Part shown: piece after piece, positions 35,739-48,376 of the stretch | Layout: every line of letters begins with the position of its first letter | Position numbering within the stretch: the first letter of the stretch is position 1 | Source: Sycobia sp. Sy_11 | Lineage: Eukaryota > Arthropoda > Insecta > Hymenoptera > Epichrysomallidae | Assembly (NCBI GenBank): GCA_018907035.1 | Contig: JACCIC010000095.1 | Location: 372,001 to 436,000, forward strand | Direction of reading: 5' to 3' | DNA: 64,000 bases | Translations under genes and position numbers: made by a program | The notes under the pieces: model-generated | Told to the model about the DNA's origin: nothing | Seen by the model: the letters and a program-made list of their open reading frames with translations, nothing else | Databases searched by the model: none

Positions 35739-37110
35739 ATGGACTGCGAGAGCGGTAGCGGAGCTACTGCGGACGAAGGTAATCCCGGAGCATCTCTGGA
35801 TAAGGATCGTTTCGCTTGGATCGTGGAATTTCGAAGCCTGTTTAATTCGTCGCCATTGATGGAGCGACCGAATGCGGAATTTTTGACAAAACTCGCGCGC
35901 TTCTTTAATCGGTAAATATTTTTCATTTTTTTATATTTTGTTTTTATAATTATTCATTTATATTATCCCGTATCATTCAATTTGTACTATATGATTTATT
36001 TATTTTTTGAAAGTAAAATATAATTAGAAATAAATTTATTAAATTTAAATATATTTTTATGAATTAAATTTAATAAATAAATTAATGTGGACAAAAGCTA
36101 TATTTTTTAAGGCGATTTTAAGCCAACATTTTTAAAACAACTAATTCTGTAAAATATATTATATGTCCATGGAACACTAACAAAAATTAATTATATAATT
36201 AATAAGCAATTGCTTTTTGTTTTATCAAAAAGTTCTAATATCGTTTTGTTCTTCAATTACAGAAATGTATGTTTGCACATTAACGATTGTTACAAAGACA
36301 TCTCCCAGGCTTTAAAAATGAAGGAACACGTCAAGCAGGCTCTACTATTGTTCAATTATGCTAGTCGTCACGGTCAATTACAGGTATATCTATATATAAG
36401 CATATAATATAGTTCACACTGAAGACGATGCTTTATCAATCAATAGACGTAGTGTAAATTTAAAGGAGGTTTTCACTGTTTGGACTAGCTAGAACGTTGG
36501 TGTTTCTAATCGGCTGGAATCACAAATTCGAACAGTTTTGCAAGCGTGTTCGAACCTCCGAATTCGAAGATTCGAACATCACGGATAGCGGGTCGAATGC
36601 TCGAATCCTCTGCAATGTTTGCCATAAAATCCGTATATCAAACGTGCAAGTGTCGGTACAAAATTGCCAATGTTAGAGCGAGAGTACGTATAAGGCTTTA
36701 GATAAATATTCAGAGGTTCCGGTTGTTCGTGGCCATAAGATTTGAACATATTCGAGCTTCAAGTTATCGGAACAGTGTGAACGTTCGCACGTGATTTACT
36801 GCTAAAATAAAAGCGCGCGCGAGCTTAAATATATTTTCATATTTTAATTATAATAAAATTTACAATTGCATATATATTATATAGAGCGTTATTTAAATTT
36901 TCCGATAATTATAATAATTTTGTGTTAAATTAAATTTTCTAAAATGATACAATACCCTTGGAATCTAGTAGTATTTACATACGCATAAAATCGATTGAGA
37001 GCATCGTCAGCTCAAACGTGACGCGTTTGCTGAGCGTGGAACAAAATCCACGCGCAATAAATCGTGAAATGCGTCGCGTCGCGCGGCGCCAGGGCCTGCC
37101 CGTCACACAG

Positions 37111-37168
<58 letters not shown>

Positions 37169-37209
37169 TACAAACTCTGCAGTACCGACTAAATTACTCG
37201 TTTCTTCAT

Positions 37210-37267
<58 letters not shown>

Positions 37268-37478
37268 ACATATATACCTACATCCCGTTTCAGGATCAAA
37301 ATTGCCCCGCCTACCAGGAACAAGTGTCAGACTTGCTGGCTGCATACATTGATCTCGAGTTGTTCGCGTCAAAACACGAGAAGGCGACAGCTGAGTCGGA
37401 GCCCCATCAGCGACACGACGAAATTTCGGCGAGGCTCATTTCCAGCCTTTACGTGCACCTCAGTAAGTATATCACGCG

Positions 37479-37537
<59 letters not shown>

Positions 37538-40500
37538 GTAGAGTATTTTGGGCGAATTACATTATACTGGCGCTGACATCGAATTGGGCGTGCTTTATAT
37601 ATCTATAGTCTCGCTGCTTCGGCTTTTATACGTATATGCAAATGCAATTTAAAACGCGGGACCTGCCCCGTATAATTAGCCGATACATTATGCAGTTGTC
37701 TATTTATGTATCTCTATATGTGCTTTTTATTTTAGACTAAAACACGGCCACTGTCTGCGCGACTGGCCCAAACAATTAAAAAAGTCTTTAGTTACTCAGC
37801 TTTCAAGCCGAGTGTTTTATATTTAAATAATTATATAGAATTTTTTTTTAAATGTGAATCTAAAAAAGGGTGTCCAACATGCCCCGCCTTCCCCTACCGA
37901 GAACTCAGCCATGCTGCGTTAGAAGCTCCTTCTTGCGTCGATTGGCTGAAATTCGCGCGATGCTTTAAACTGATATGAACTGATATGATCTAATAAGACT
38001 GCTAAACATCTAACTGCTAATATACACCTGTATATACACGTGCTAAAATGTTTTTAACAGTTTTGCTATTAAAAATTAATTAATAACTGTTATTAATCAT
38101 TAATATGATTGTTGTTTATAAATATTCATACACAGTAATTATTTAATGTTCGTTCTAGAAATAAATTCAGGTACCTTAAAGTAATTAATGCAAACAATTG
38201 CAGTATTTAATAATAATATTTTATGTTTATTTTGTCAATAATTTGATAAATTTTTATTAAATGATAAATTATTATTCAACATTTCAAATGTCGCAGTGAC
38301 CATTATAAGATACCCAAATTATTAATATTATTAATGTATAAAAATATCTTTGTATAAGTTTCTATACATTTTTGCAAATATTTTAAATAATATATTTCCG
38401 TAATAATAATATTATGAACAATAGTATTCACAATAAAAACTATTAATAATAATATCAATATTTAATAATATTTATTAATTAATTTTTAATAGCAAAAATG
38501 TTAACAAATATTTAAAACGTGCAGCTATAGGTATATATTAGCAGCCCTTTGTTTAGCAGTCTTGATGCATATCATATAAGTTTAAAAACATCGCGCGAAT
38601 TTCAGTCAATCAACGCAGGAAGGAGTGAAGCCTATAACGCGCATGTCCGAAGTTGTCGGTGCCGCCTGGCATCTCTGCTCGGAGGTCGCTTTCGGCAAGT
38701 AACGTCCATATGGTGGTTTAATAATTAGCGCGGTGCCTTTTCCGGACCACACTCGTCCCTGCCGCGATCTTCCCCCTCTAGCAACAACATTCCCGTCGAT
38801 TGGACTCTCGCCCCCTCCCCCCCCCCTTTTGAACCCGCTCGGGATTTTCGGAGCCTAGCCAACGATTGAGCTAATTATAATATTGTAGCGCGCCCGTGAT
38901 AAGTCTGCGAGCGACATGATTATTAATAAAATATAAGTTGCTTGTGAATTCATATAGCCCTTCATTTCTCATGTCCCCCATTCCCTCCCTGTTATAGCAG
39001 CCAGCTTTCTCTCTCCAGTGTGCAGTGAAGTAGCTATATACCTACGTAAGTAGCCGTGTGCGCGGACACGGTTACAATATATATCAATTGTTTGGGCATT
39101 AGCGCGAATTCTATAAAAAGAAAAAATAAATTAGTCCGACCGTGACGGGCTGGACAGTTTTTATTTTGTTTAATTTGCTGTGCGTCGAGTGTGAAATCTA
39201 TGGAGAGAAACGCGATGTTCGAACGTTTCTGTGGTCAATTTTCTCCAATTTTTATATTAGAAAAATTTAATTATTGTGCTTAAGGATAAATAAATAATAT
39301 AATTAATTAAATATAATACTGATATTGCATATGTTCATATTTATACACTGCCTATAATATACTCGATCAATTATTGTAGTTCATAAATTATTTGAATAAA
39401 TTAATAATAATTGTGTTTTTTTTTTTATACAGATAATTCAACGGAACATATACTAGATACATTGATTAAAGTTCAGTTTATGAATGAAGCCCATTGTGAT
39501 ATATTAGATACAATTATTAGGTAAGTTTTAGTATTACAGTCTTATCGATTCGCGTTATAAACGTTCGATTATAAAAATATAATAACATATATATGGTAAT
39601 AAATCCATATTTTTATATGAAGAAATTAATAAGTTGATTTCTTTGTTAGCTAATAGTTCTTTTGTCATTTGCGCCCCACCTTTATTATCTCAAATCGCAG
39701 AAATTACATTTACTACTTGTATATGGCATTTTCAAAAATGTTTACCTTATAAAAATGTTACTGTCTTAGTTTGTGCATGCGATAATTAATAAAATAATCC
39801 ATAAAGTCATTTGGGAATGAACAAACTAAAAATGCCATTTTTCATTATTAAATATTAGCCACATTCAGATATCTTCTTGTCAAAAATATCTGGATTTTAG
39901 GTTTTATCTTTATAGTTCAAATAGTTAAACTCCATATATACAAGTGAGCTGGAATCCAACAGGAATCTAAAGAAATCCATGGGCTTACAAGGTTGCATCG
40001 AATACAGTAGCTTTATTTACTTGTAAATCCAAGTAGATATTGCTGGATTTGCATACGTAGATTTTTCTGGATCCCTATATAAAGAATCCAATGTAAATCC
40101 ATTATGATAATTCCAACGATTTCAGCTCGATATTAAATCGATTTTGACTATATCTTTTCCTAAAAATCCATAATAGATTTTTGATAGATTATAAATATAT
40201 ATATATTTTGATAATTTCTAATTATCTGATCAATGCAAAGTTCTGGAATTTTAAAACACGAATTCTCCCCTGTGACAATAAGTCAATTTTACTACATATT
40301 TTAATAGTATCGTCTTAGAATGATAAGCTAATTAATTTTAATTTTTTTTTCAGGAAAATTTTCAAAACAATTCCATCGGAGCCCAAAACGAAGGAGATGT
40401 ACGTCCGCTATTTGCTCGTCTATCGGCTCTGGAAAAATCTGTACAACGATCCGGAGAAAAAGAGGAAAATTAACGAGGACGCGATCTCGTCGCTACGCTC

Positions 40501-40981
40501 GATGCCCGCGAACTTGTCGAGGGACCTGCTGCGCGCGGTCTTTACGACCGACCACGAAAACCAAACGACGGAGCATTATCTCGAGGAGCCCGTCGACCTG
40601 CGCGACGCGTGCCTTCGATTTCTCAAACGCCGCCACGGCGGAAAAGTCGAGGAATCAAATCAGGCCGGCCGCGGCAATGACGACGCGCAGGTAGGCACAC
40701 GTCTCTCGATTCGAACGTCGATCGTGTAAATTTGCTTTTTGCTGTTGTCATAATTATTAGTAGTATTACATGCTGGTCTATTTTTAGATTTCAACGTTTA
40801 TATGAGACAAAAAGGTATTTTGTTTAAGAGGGTTCTAAAGTATAGGTAAAATCCTAAATGGAGGATTAAAAGGGCTGATATTATATAATTTTGGAGATAA
40901 TAAATTATCATTGATTATTATCTTATTATATTATTATATTATTATTATCCTGGTAAAATTTCCAGTAAAATTGAGTACATG

Positions 40982-41035
<54 letters not shown>

Positions 41036-44000
41036 TATTTATTTATATAATACACCCTTGCTAATCTACTATGTTGCAAACGTATATACCCAACAGGTTT
41101 GTAATATGAGTAACCCTCAAAATCCTTTCAAAATTTTTTTTTAATTTATATAATATTATTATAATTTCTGAAAATTATTTCTTGCCATCTCTTAGGCAAA
41201 TAATTAAATATAAGCTTATCAAAATATATGTGGTTAACCAAAAATTAGAAGTATCTGTACTTTTAATTAATGCATGAACACTTTTAATTAATTAATTGAT
41301 TAATTAATTGATTGATGATGGTTATAAAGAAAGATACCTTAATATTTATAAGAAACTTGATATTGAATTTGATATTAGAATTTAAATAAAAATATCACTT
41401 ATTGAATAGACTAGTGATTCAATATTTTCTGCTAATATATTGTACCACAAAATGAATCCTCTATTGGCAAAGAAAAATTCCACCGCGTCTATGAGGGCGC
41501 CACTATATCAAAACCAAAATGGCAGTCGTGGGGACTCCGATTGTACAAAGTACATATATAATAAACTTTTTTTTAAATTAACAAAGAGGTGTTAAATGCT
41601 ATAAGAAAATAATTATTTACGACTGTAGTATAATTATGTTACTAAATTAAATGCATATATTATAATTATGCAGAGAAGAAAATCTAATTCCAAAATTATT
41701 TTTGTGTAGTGTTTTTTTTATTATATCATGTGTTAAATTAAAATGTTAAACAAATAGTGTATCACATTTATGTTTATGTAGTTTTTAAGTATAAACATAT
41801 AGTATAAGATAAAAAAACATTACATAAAAATAATTTTGGAATGAGATTTTCTTCTCTGTATAATTGTAAGATATGCATTTAATTTAGTGCCATAATTATA
41901 CTACACCTGTAAATGATTATTTTTTTATCGCATTTAATTTTTATTATTTTGTTTCATTCGTATTGATTTTTTTACAATTTCATTGTTATATATATTTTTA
42001 GAAGTGTCACAATAGGAAATTCAATGAAAACTTAAATTATTATTAATAGTTATATAAAAAATAATGTTCTTTACAGCTATATCTCTTTGTGAAAACCCTT
42101 CGATGATGTCGAGATACAACTTCTTATGCTGTACTTTTTTTTCAATTTTTTTAAACGAAATTTTTAAAGAACTACGAAATTTTAGTAATCTGAATAATGC
42201 TTTCGCATACTTCTGCAGTCCTCATGTCTGCTATTTCTTTATTCTCTTCTCCGCCGCTAGTGTCACATAATATTTTAGTTGCCAATAGAAGCAGTAAAAA
42301 AAATAATAAATAATAAATGTGCTACCTTCTGGAACATTAACAATAACACAGCTTGAAATCAAGCTATCTATTTTTTTATTCTATTTTTAATTACTCTATG
42401 GCATTAATAGTAATTTTTATCATTCAACAGGATTACGTAATTACCTCAAAAAATGTAAAAGTAGAGATTAGAAACATTGAAAATTTAAAAAATTTAAATT
42501 CTAGTGATAAATCGATTACGTTAAAAAATATAATAGAAATTCCCTTCGAAAAATTAGAAATTGATAATGACAAAAATGTATGTTCTAATAATAATAATAA
42601 TATTTTACATAAAAATAGATTACAGTTATCTTCTGAAAAAAAACGTAAAAAGAAAAATTTAAAAAAAAATAACAATATCGTGTTAATCGATTTAACGAAT
42701 GAAGAAAATATAAAAACTCTCATATGTCGAAATCGGCAACCATTAGCTTGGCTTAAAGACGCAGAGCGTTCCTTTGAAGCAAAGAAAAAGGAAGCAGCAT
42801 GGAAGAAGATGACTTCAATCAACGAAAGTTCTTCTCCGATAATTAAACATCTTGAAGAAGATACGTCCGAGAGATTAAATACAATTATCACTGAAGATTT
42901 GCAAAATCAACCGACCGATCCGGTTGAAATTCAAGTCGAAAGTCAAGATGAAGCTCAAGTCGAAATTGTGATGCCGAACTCTAGTCCTGTACAATATAAT
43001 TCTTGTCAAATGAATGATGTAAATGACGAAGAAAAGGATGAATCTGCGATTCATATTTTTAACGAATCAAAGGATTCTTGTGATATTCAAGAATCTTATC
43101 TAGACGGGCTTTCACTGTTAGCCAGTGTGTCAACCCAACAATTACTTACGAACAATAAAAAAAAGGAAAACAGTGAAATGAAGCCATATGACAGCCTACA
43201 ACTGAAGATAAAACAAGAAACAGACGCAAATAAAATTTCTAATCATTTTCAAATGGATACTTTAAATAACATTAATTTTCAGAACGATTTACCACCGAAG
43301 AGTCTCTTAGACAATCCTAATTGTACATATCAACAACGTGAAGACTTTTTGGAGCAACCAGCTTATATTTCGAATGATATAGATGAGAACCATTTAGAAA
43401 GTTATAATAATGCCAATATTATATTTAGCGGCGAAACAGTGATGCTATTACCGAAGGCTCCTCACAGCAATCTGTACACTATCAACAAGACAGCGCTGGA
43501 TAATGTGACTGATAAACAAATGATTTGCAACAGTGACGATGAGGTTTCCAAACCAGTATGTGATTCGAATGAAATCAGATACAGTCAACAATTAACGAAA
43601 GTCGAGCCAATAACTAATTCTATTGAAAGTCAGACGATTACAACTGATCAAGACTGCATTGAGAATAAAATAATGGCTTTCAGGCACGAGGAAATGAAAC
43701 ATATAAATTACAATAGCTACTACCACGGAAGAGATATTTTACCAAAACTCGATATCGATAACGCGTCTTCGGGAAGACATTCATCCGATTGCCATCATTT
43801 TACAAATTACGGTTTGATAAATCCCACGATTCCACTCGCTAAAGTGCATCCCAGAGTCGATGAAACGAAAAGCAGCAAATCCAAATCAGCGATTAATTCT
43901 AATTCTAGTCACTATGATAATCAGTTGATTGCCCATGTAGATAAGAATTTTCCGACCGATCCTGAGAAGCAGATACAGCAAAACGAAATAATTAATGAAC

Positions 44001-44503
44001 AGAAGATCGATAATTCGGCGCAAATTGAGAAAACGTTGCCATTGAAGAAGAGATCTAAGACGAACATGATTATTGATTTTCAAAATCAGCGCCAGGAGTC
44101 AGTATCCGACGAAAAATCTATACCGCATGCTTATCCAGGAAACTTAATGATATCTATAGCTAATATAGAAAATAAGTCCGAAAATTCCATTCTCGCATTA
44201 GCAAAGCCTTCTGAGCACCAAGAAGAATGTAACAAAAGTATAGGCAAAATTATTGATACAAATATTCCCAATAATTGTCCACGTCAGATTAAGGATGGAA
44301 AAAGAAAGTCGGTTTTAATAAAAAATAATACCGAATGCATCGATACCGACGTGGTGAAAAAGTCAAGAAAATCCAAAGTTAAAGTTGAAAAACAAAGTCG
44401 GCGCTCGACAAAAATTACTCGGTCATCACTGGACTCCGATATCGATCCGGACTACAAGCCTCCGCACAGGGGTAGGAGAACTACAACGAACAATCGAAGA
44501 TAA
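35739..44503 (+). CDS. Gene B: complete six-exon paralogue of gene A, unknown family (986 aa)
   Basis: Coding exons are 35739-35911, 36263-36383, 37294-37462, 39433-39520, 40354-40690 and 42431-44503. All have GT-AG borders and a continuous frame (phases 2, 0, 1, 2, 0). The start ATG has a good context (gaagaaATGG) and lies nine bases after an acceptor. Residues 1-30 are acidic and Gly-rich. Residues 31-270 look all-helical ([67 protein letters not shown]). A long polar tail with IVLIDLT at 379-385 and a basic end follows. The family is unknown to me. The helical part is better conserved with gene A than the tail, suggesting that it carries the shared function. Two introns contain foldback elements. 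A nuclear location is inferred from the SUMO-interaction-like motif and basic tail. Confidence 0.9.
36480..36790. repeat. TTCGAA-rich patch 2 (gene B intron)
   Basis: Repeated words such as aattcgaacag, gtgttcgaacctccg, aattcgaagattcgaacat and catattcgagc. It resembles the patches at 34.3 and 54.4 kb. Confidence 0.35.
37111..37264. repeat. Paired (TA)n microsatellites in a gene B intron
   Basis: TA runs at 37111-37166 and 37213-37264, ending only 30 bp before the acceptor of exon 37294-37462. A CA run at 37487-37533 begins 25 bp after that exon's donor. The exon is thus hemmed in by simple repeats. Confidence 0.95.
37908..38648. mobile_element. Foldback element with arms of about 200 bp (gene B intron)
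   Basis: The left arm (about 37908-38120) and the reverse complement of the right arm (about 38648-38440) align closely: catgctgcgttagaagctcc against catgcgcgttataggcttc, gaaattcgcgcgatg in both, agactgctaaac in both, ctgctaatatacacct against ctgctaatatatacct, and ttgctattaaaaattaatta in both. The interior is AT-rich with no transposase. It is best read as a non-autonomous DNA transposon with long terminal inverted repeats; the target-site duplication was not resolved. Confidence 0.75.
40988..41032. repeat. (TA)n microsatellite
   Basis: TA run in the last gene B intron. Confidence 0.95.
41461..42288. mobile_element. Palindromic MITE-like element (828 bp) in the last gene B intron
   Basis: The ends are inverted copies of ctattggcaa (41461-41470 and 42279-42288). 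Near them lie the subterminal words cgcgtctatgagggcgccac and, inverted, the ccgccgctagt side, shared with the small element at 34.7-35.0 kb. Inside is a long, nearly perfect palindrome: 41591-41706 and 41822-41936 match when inverted (gtagtataattatg, actaaattaaatgcatat, cagagaagaaaatct, ttccaaaattattttt). There is no transposase ORF. The stem could form a double-stranded RNA hairpin in the gene B pre-mRNA. Confidence 0.8.
42431..44503 (+). CDS. Gene B last coding exon: disordered tail with SIM-like motif
   Basis: It begins after cattcaacag and encodes residues 297-986. Islands conserved with gene A, in the same order, are IVLIDLT followed by an aromatic/basic block ([19 protein letters not shown]), [52 protein letters not shown], and [14 protein letters not shown] near the end. 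The regions between them are Asn/Ser/Glu/Lys-rich and poorly alignable. The gene A Cys cluster and PLDLG are absent. An antisense ORF of 152 codons at 42433-42891 is a shadow. Confidence 0.88.
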   Translation, partial: DYVITSKNVKVEIRNIENLKNLNSSDKSITLKNIIEIPFEKLEIDNDKNVCSNNNNNILHKNRLQLSSEKKRKKKNLKKNNNIVLIDLTNEENIKTLICRNRQPLAWLKDAERSFEAKKKEAAWKKMTSINESSSPIIKHLEEDTSERLNTIITEDLQNQPTDPVEIQVESQDEAQVEIVMPNSSPVQYNSCQMNDVNDEEKDESAIHIFNESKDSCDIQESYLDGLSLLASVSTQQLLTNNKKKENSEMKPYDSLQLKIKQETDANKISNHFQMDTLNNINFQNDLPPKSLLDNPNCTYQQREDFLEQPAYISNDIDENHLESYNNANIIFSGETVMLLPKAPHSNLYTINKTALDNVTDKQMICNSDDEVSKPVCDSNEIRYSQQLTKVEPITNSIESQTITTDQDCIENKIMAFRHEEMKHINYNSYYHGRDILPKLDIDNASSGRHSSDCHHFTNYGLINPTIPLAKVHPRVDETKSSKSKSAINSNSSHYDNQLIAHVDKNFPTDPEKQIQQNEIINEQKIDNSAQIEKTLPLKKRSKTNMIIDFQNQRQESVSDEKSIPHAYPGNLMISIANIENKSENSILALAKPSEHQEECNKSIGKIIDTNIPNNCPRQIKDGKRKSVLIKNNTECIDTDVVKKSRKSKVKVEKQSRRSTKITRSSLDSDIDPDYKPPHRGRRTTTNNRR

Positions 44504-45628
44504 AAAGGATGTTAATTAAGCTTCCCGTCTTATGCGCTTATTGTATTTAAATACTTTTATCTGTACAAAACATCTATCAAGATTTTATCTGCAACAGCGA
44601 AGATTATCCTCGGTTTTTACAAATGAAAATTTACATTTACTTCCGAAGATCATCTATGATTCATCTATGATACAATGCATGTCCCATATTTACAGTATTT
44701 TAATATTTTATAAAATTAGTATTATTTATAGAACTTTATTATTTTATGATCAATTCATGAATATCTCGTATTCATCAAAATATTTTTACATTGGATTTAT
44801 AAACAACATGGAAGATTTCTCAGAAGATGGCTAATTTTTAGCGACTTTTGGTTTTATCCCTTTAGTCTTCGAGTATTTTTACAATTTCGATTACTTGACC
44901 TGACGCTTTTCTATATAAATTTCATACGATACAATTACATGGCTAGTTATTTTATAATACTTAGTTCTTCAAAATCATTCACAACATTAGTTTTACCCAT
45001 GAAATACACCACCGAAGATCACTTGATTCATTGAAGATAAATAATTATAATTAAAGCTTCATATTTGTTCAAATATAAATTGTATTAAATATTAGAAATC
45101 TTGTTAAAAAAAGGTTTTAAAAGTTTATTCACAGAAATAATATTATAATGGAAATCAATTTCAACTTGAAGATTATTTATATATTCATTATATATTTTCG
45201 TATAGTTATACATAAATATATACCCGTCGTTGAATTTAACTATATTTCATTCAATTATTTCATTTTATTAGATTTTTTTAATTGAACTTAAAAATGTTTA
45301 ATTATATAATCTTCTATGAAGTTTATAAAAGCTGACTTTAATAAGGTAAGGTATAATAAAATTACAATAATTTGTGTGCGTGCGTGCGTGCGTGCGTGTG
45401 TGTGTGTGTGCGCGCGTATGTGTGGATTAAGTCCAAATTATATTTTTCTGATAATCTTTTTAATAATAGAAGATAGTGTAGTAAAATATTTCAAAAATCG
45501 TGAAAAAGGGCGGTTAAAAAATAATTAATGGAAATAGATTTGCATAGTTGGGAACTATCTCCAAATATAATAATAAATGATAATTTCTACGTAAGACACT
45601 TCTATGTATTTCTTACTTCATAATCAAT

Positions 45629-45634
45629 AATAAA
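45629..45634 (+). terminator. Candidate gene B polyadenylation signal
   Basis: AATAAA about 1.1 kb after the gene B stop. The 3' UTR in between is AT-rich, with a GTGC/GTGT simple repeat near 45375-45420. Confidence 0.3.
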
Positions 45635-45893
45635 AGGTGGATATCGGTCGATTATGTAATTCATATTAACAAAATAATCGCCTCATTTTTATTTTTATAA
45701 TAGATAATATTATAAAAATGTAATGCATTTATATGAAATCGTTAATAGTTTTATACCGTCTACATTAATTACTTTCTTCAATACTAGTAAACTTCAAAAT
45801 GAACTACTTCTGAAGCAGAAGCAGTTAAAATATATTCTATATGCAACCGTATACTCTTAGTGTAATTATTAAATAACAGAGAACTGTACAGGA

Positions 45894-45896
<3 letters not shown>

Positions 45897-45959
<63 letters not shown>

Positions 45960-46347
45960 CATTATTTTATTTACATTATTTTATGTAACATAAAATTTGA
46001 AATGTTTTGTTATAGACGGAGCATGAGCCTTAATTGAGGTCTGGGTAAATGAATCAGTTGGTAAGTAGATGATGTTATTAAATATATTTTTATGATGGTT
46101 TAAAATATTCATTTTTTTTTTCAAAAAAATCTAGTGCTTCCTTCTAAATAAAAAATATGTATTTTGCATTTTAAAAACTGAAAAATACGCATATATTTAT
46201 CTCGAACATTTATTCTTTACTCTAAAGTAAAAAATGGGCTTCTATTTTTTAGAGAATATTTAATTTATATTTTAATGATGAGCCTAAATATTAAACCACA
46301 TAATGCTGAAGAATAACAAAAAATGTCCATAATTTTATATTTTTTTT

Positions 46348-46400
<53 letters not shown>
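45897..46400. repeat. (TA)n microsatellites
   Basis: TA runs at 45897-45957 and 46347-46400. Confidence 0.95.
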
Positions 46401-46403
<3 letters not shown>

Positions 46404-47999
46404 TAACATTTTAAATATCGTATAAAAATCTAAAATCTAAAGTTAACCTAAATACCATACCAAATAATAATGGGCCATGTTCTAAAAAATTAAATATAAT
46501 TTTGAAACTTTTAAGCATGCGGAAATTAAATTCTTCTCAATACAATTCCTTTTCACGTTATTTAATTTTTTTTTCAATAGGAAATTACTGGAAAAAGAAG
46601 TGGGAAATTGCTTTTTTCAGCTTGAGTGAAACGGAAGAGTGGAATTCCCATCTTGACTGCCTCCATCCATGCGAGAATAATTCAATACACGAAGACTAAG
46701 TAAGTTGTTGCAAATAGAGTACAAATAAATAAATTTTCCGAGTAGAATATTAATTGGTCTTTAAATGAACTTCTTATTTTCTATTATAAAAGAAAGAATT
46801 CATTAATTTACTTTTGTACATTATATTTGGGATTAATATATGATAAGATAATGAATAATTATTATTAAAAGATAAAATGTTATCATTTAAGCAGTGTCTA
46901 AAATTATTACAGAATACCATGCTGTAGAAATCCAATCTTACACCGATTAAATTTGAGACATTGAAGATATATAGAGATGTAGAGGAAAACACGAATATTC
47001 CATACCAACAAGAATTTGTGCTAGCTGAGTGAAAGAAACATTTGTATTGACAGAAACACAGTTTTTTGTTTATATTACTTTCAAAATTGAATACAATCGA
47101 ATAAGTCGATGAAAGGCACACAGTTCAATAGACTGAAAAATTAAAAATAAAACATAGTTCGAAATTCTACGTAATTTTCAATTTTTTAAACAAATCTGCG
47201 ACTTTTACTTTTAGATTGTTTTCTTCTCGTTCGAATAATATTCAGCACGATTTTTATGCTATTATTACGTTTTTTAATTTTTACATTTACTTAAATGTCG
47301 CGCTGTATGTATCTTCGATTTTTACTAGTCTATATATACATATACAAATTTTTTACTATATATAGCGTACGTAAATAATAATGTAAATATATGTATATAT
47401 ATATGACTATAAGGAAACTGTTACGTTTCTAAATAGTGATTTTTTTAATAAGTACGTATTTTTGTAAATATTTATTTAGAACTACAACTACAGTCACGTA
47501 TAAATGCCTGTGATATCAGCTCTTGATTTAAATAATAATATACTGTATAAACTTACCTGTAAATATTGGCATGTCTTTCCGAAACCATTGTAACATAATA
47601 TATAATCTTTTTTAAATTTACAAAAATGCGCTTATAAGCAATTTGTTAAAACATAGCGCATTATTTTGTTCAAAAAGACTGATATGTATCATTTTAAAAT
47701 TATCGTTTTACTGTAGAAATACATTCGTAAAATGAAATATTTAAATAAATTATTCTAGCAAATGTGAATAAAGAACTCTGACTGGCATAAATATGATATT
47801 TTTAGAATTCCTTTTATTTTTAACATCGACAATTATTATATTTGCTTTTTTACTACGTATCAAATAACGATGTCGTTTGTAACTCAATAAATATAAATTT
47901 AAAAAGAAAATTTTTTCTTTATTTCATTAAATCTTCCTCTACCTCTTTAAAGATATTAAGATACTTTTTTCTTCATACCTATTAATAAGTTTATATATA

Positions 48000-48311
48000 G
48001 CGAGGATAGGATGAAGGGCGAAGGTTAGAAAAACATAACAAAGGTTTTTAATGGTATTTTTCAGTTTTAATAAAATGATATTCGTTTTAATCGTCTCTAA
48101 AATAACATTACGATGTCGAAAATATATATAATATAATAGTTATAATATAATTAAAATAGTAATATAACAATACTTCGCGATAACATATTATAATTATAAC
48201 AATGAAATCTTACAGTGATAATTCGAGATAACGCAAATACAGGCAACAATAAGACTAAAAATTAAAGGAATTATATAATAATAGTTAGCGATAATGGTGA
48301 TATAGAATATT

Positions 48312-48376
<65 letters not shown>

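Larger units (their letters stand above)
45316..47900 (+). ncRNA. Possible spliced non-coding transcript downstream of gene B
   Basis: Splice-flanked segments are a donor (aataag|gtaagg) near 45345; an exon 46016-46060 between ttgttatag and gtaagtag, with stops in all frames; and an exon of about 46582-46696 between the poly-T acceptor tttcaatag and gtaagttg. A UTR-like, ARE- and TGTAAATA-containing stretch follows, with AATAAA at 47767-47772 and 47886-47891. A 65-codon ORF at 46502-46699 crosses the acceptor and is doubtful. It could be an extended 3' UTR of gene B or a separate long non-coding RNA. Confidence 0.25.

Noticed and set aside
36958..37608. 216-codon ORF through a gene B exon
   Set aside because: Its length comes from two TA runs and a CA run; only 37294-37462 is coding by splice sites and paralogy.
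35739..40690. Naming the helical N-terminal region as a TRF-homology-like (telomere) domain
   Set aside because: The general all-helical look is compatible, but no diagnostic motif or Myb domain is visible, so the name would be a guess.
41461..42288. Reading the palindromic element as a microRNA gene
   Set aside because: The arms are over 100 bp and share ends with another dispersed element, so a transposon is the better explanation.
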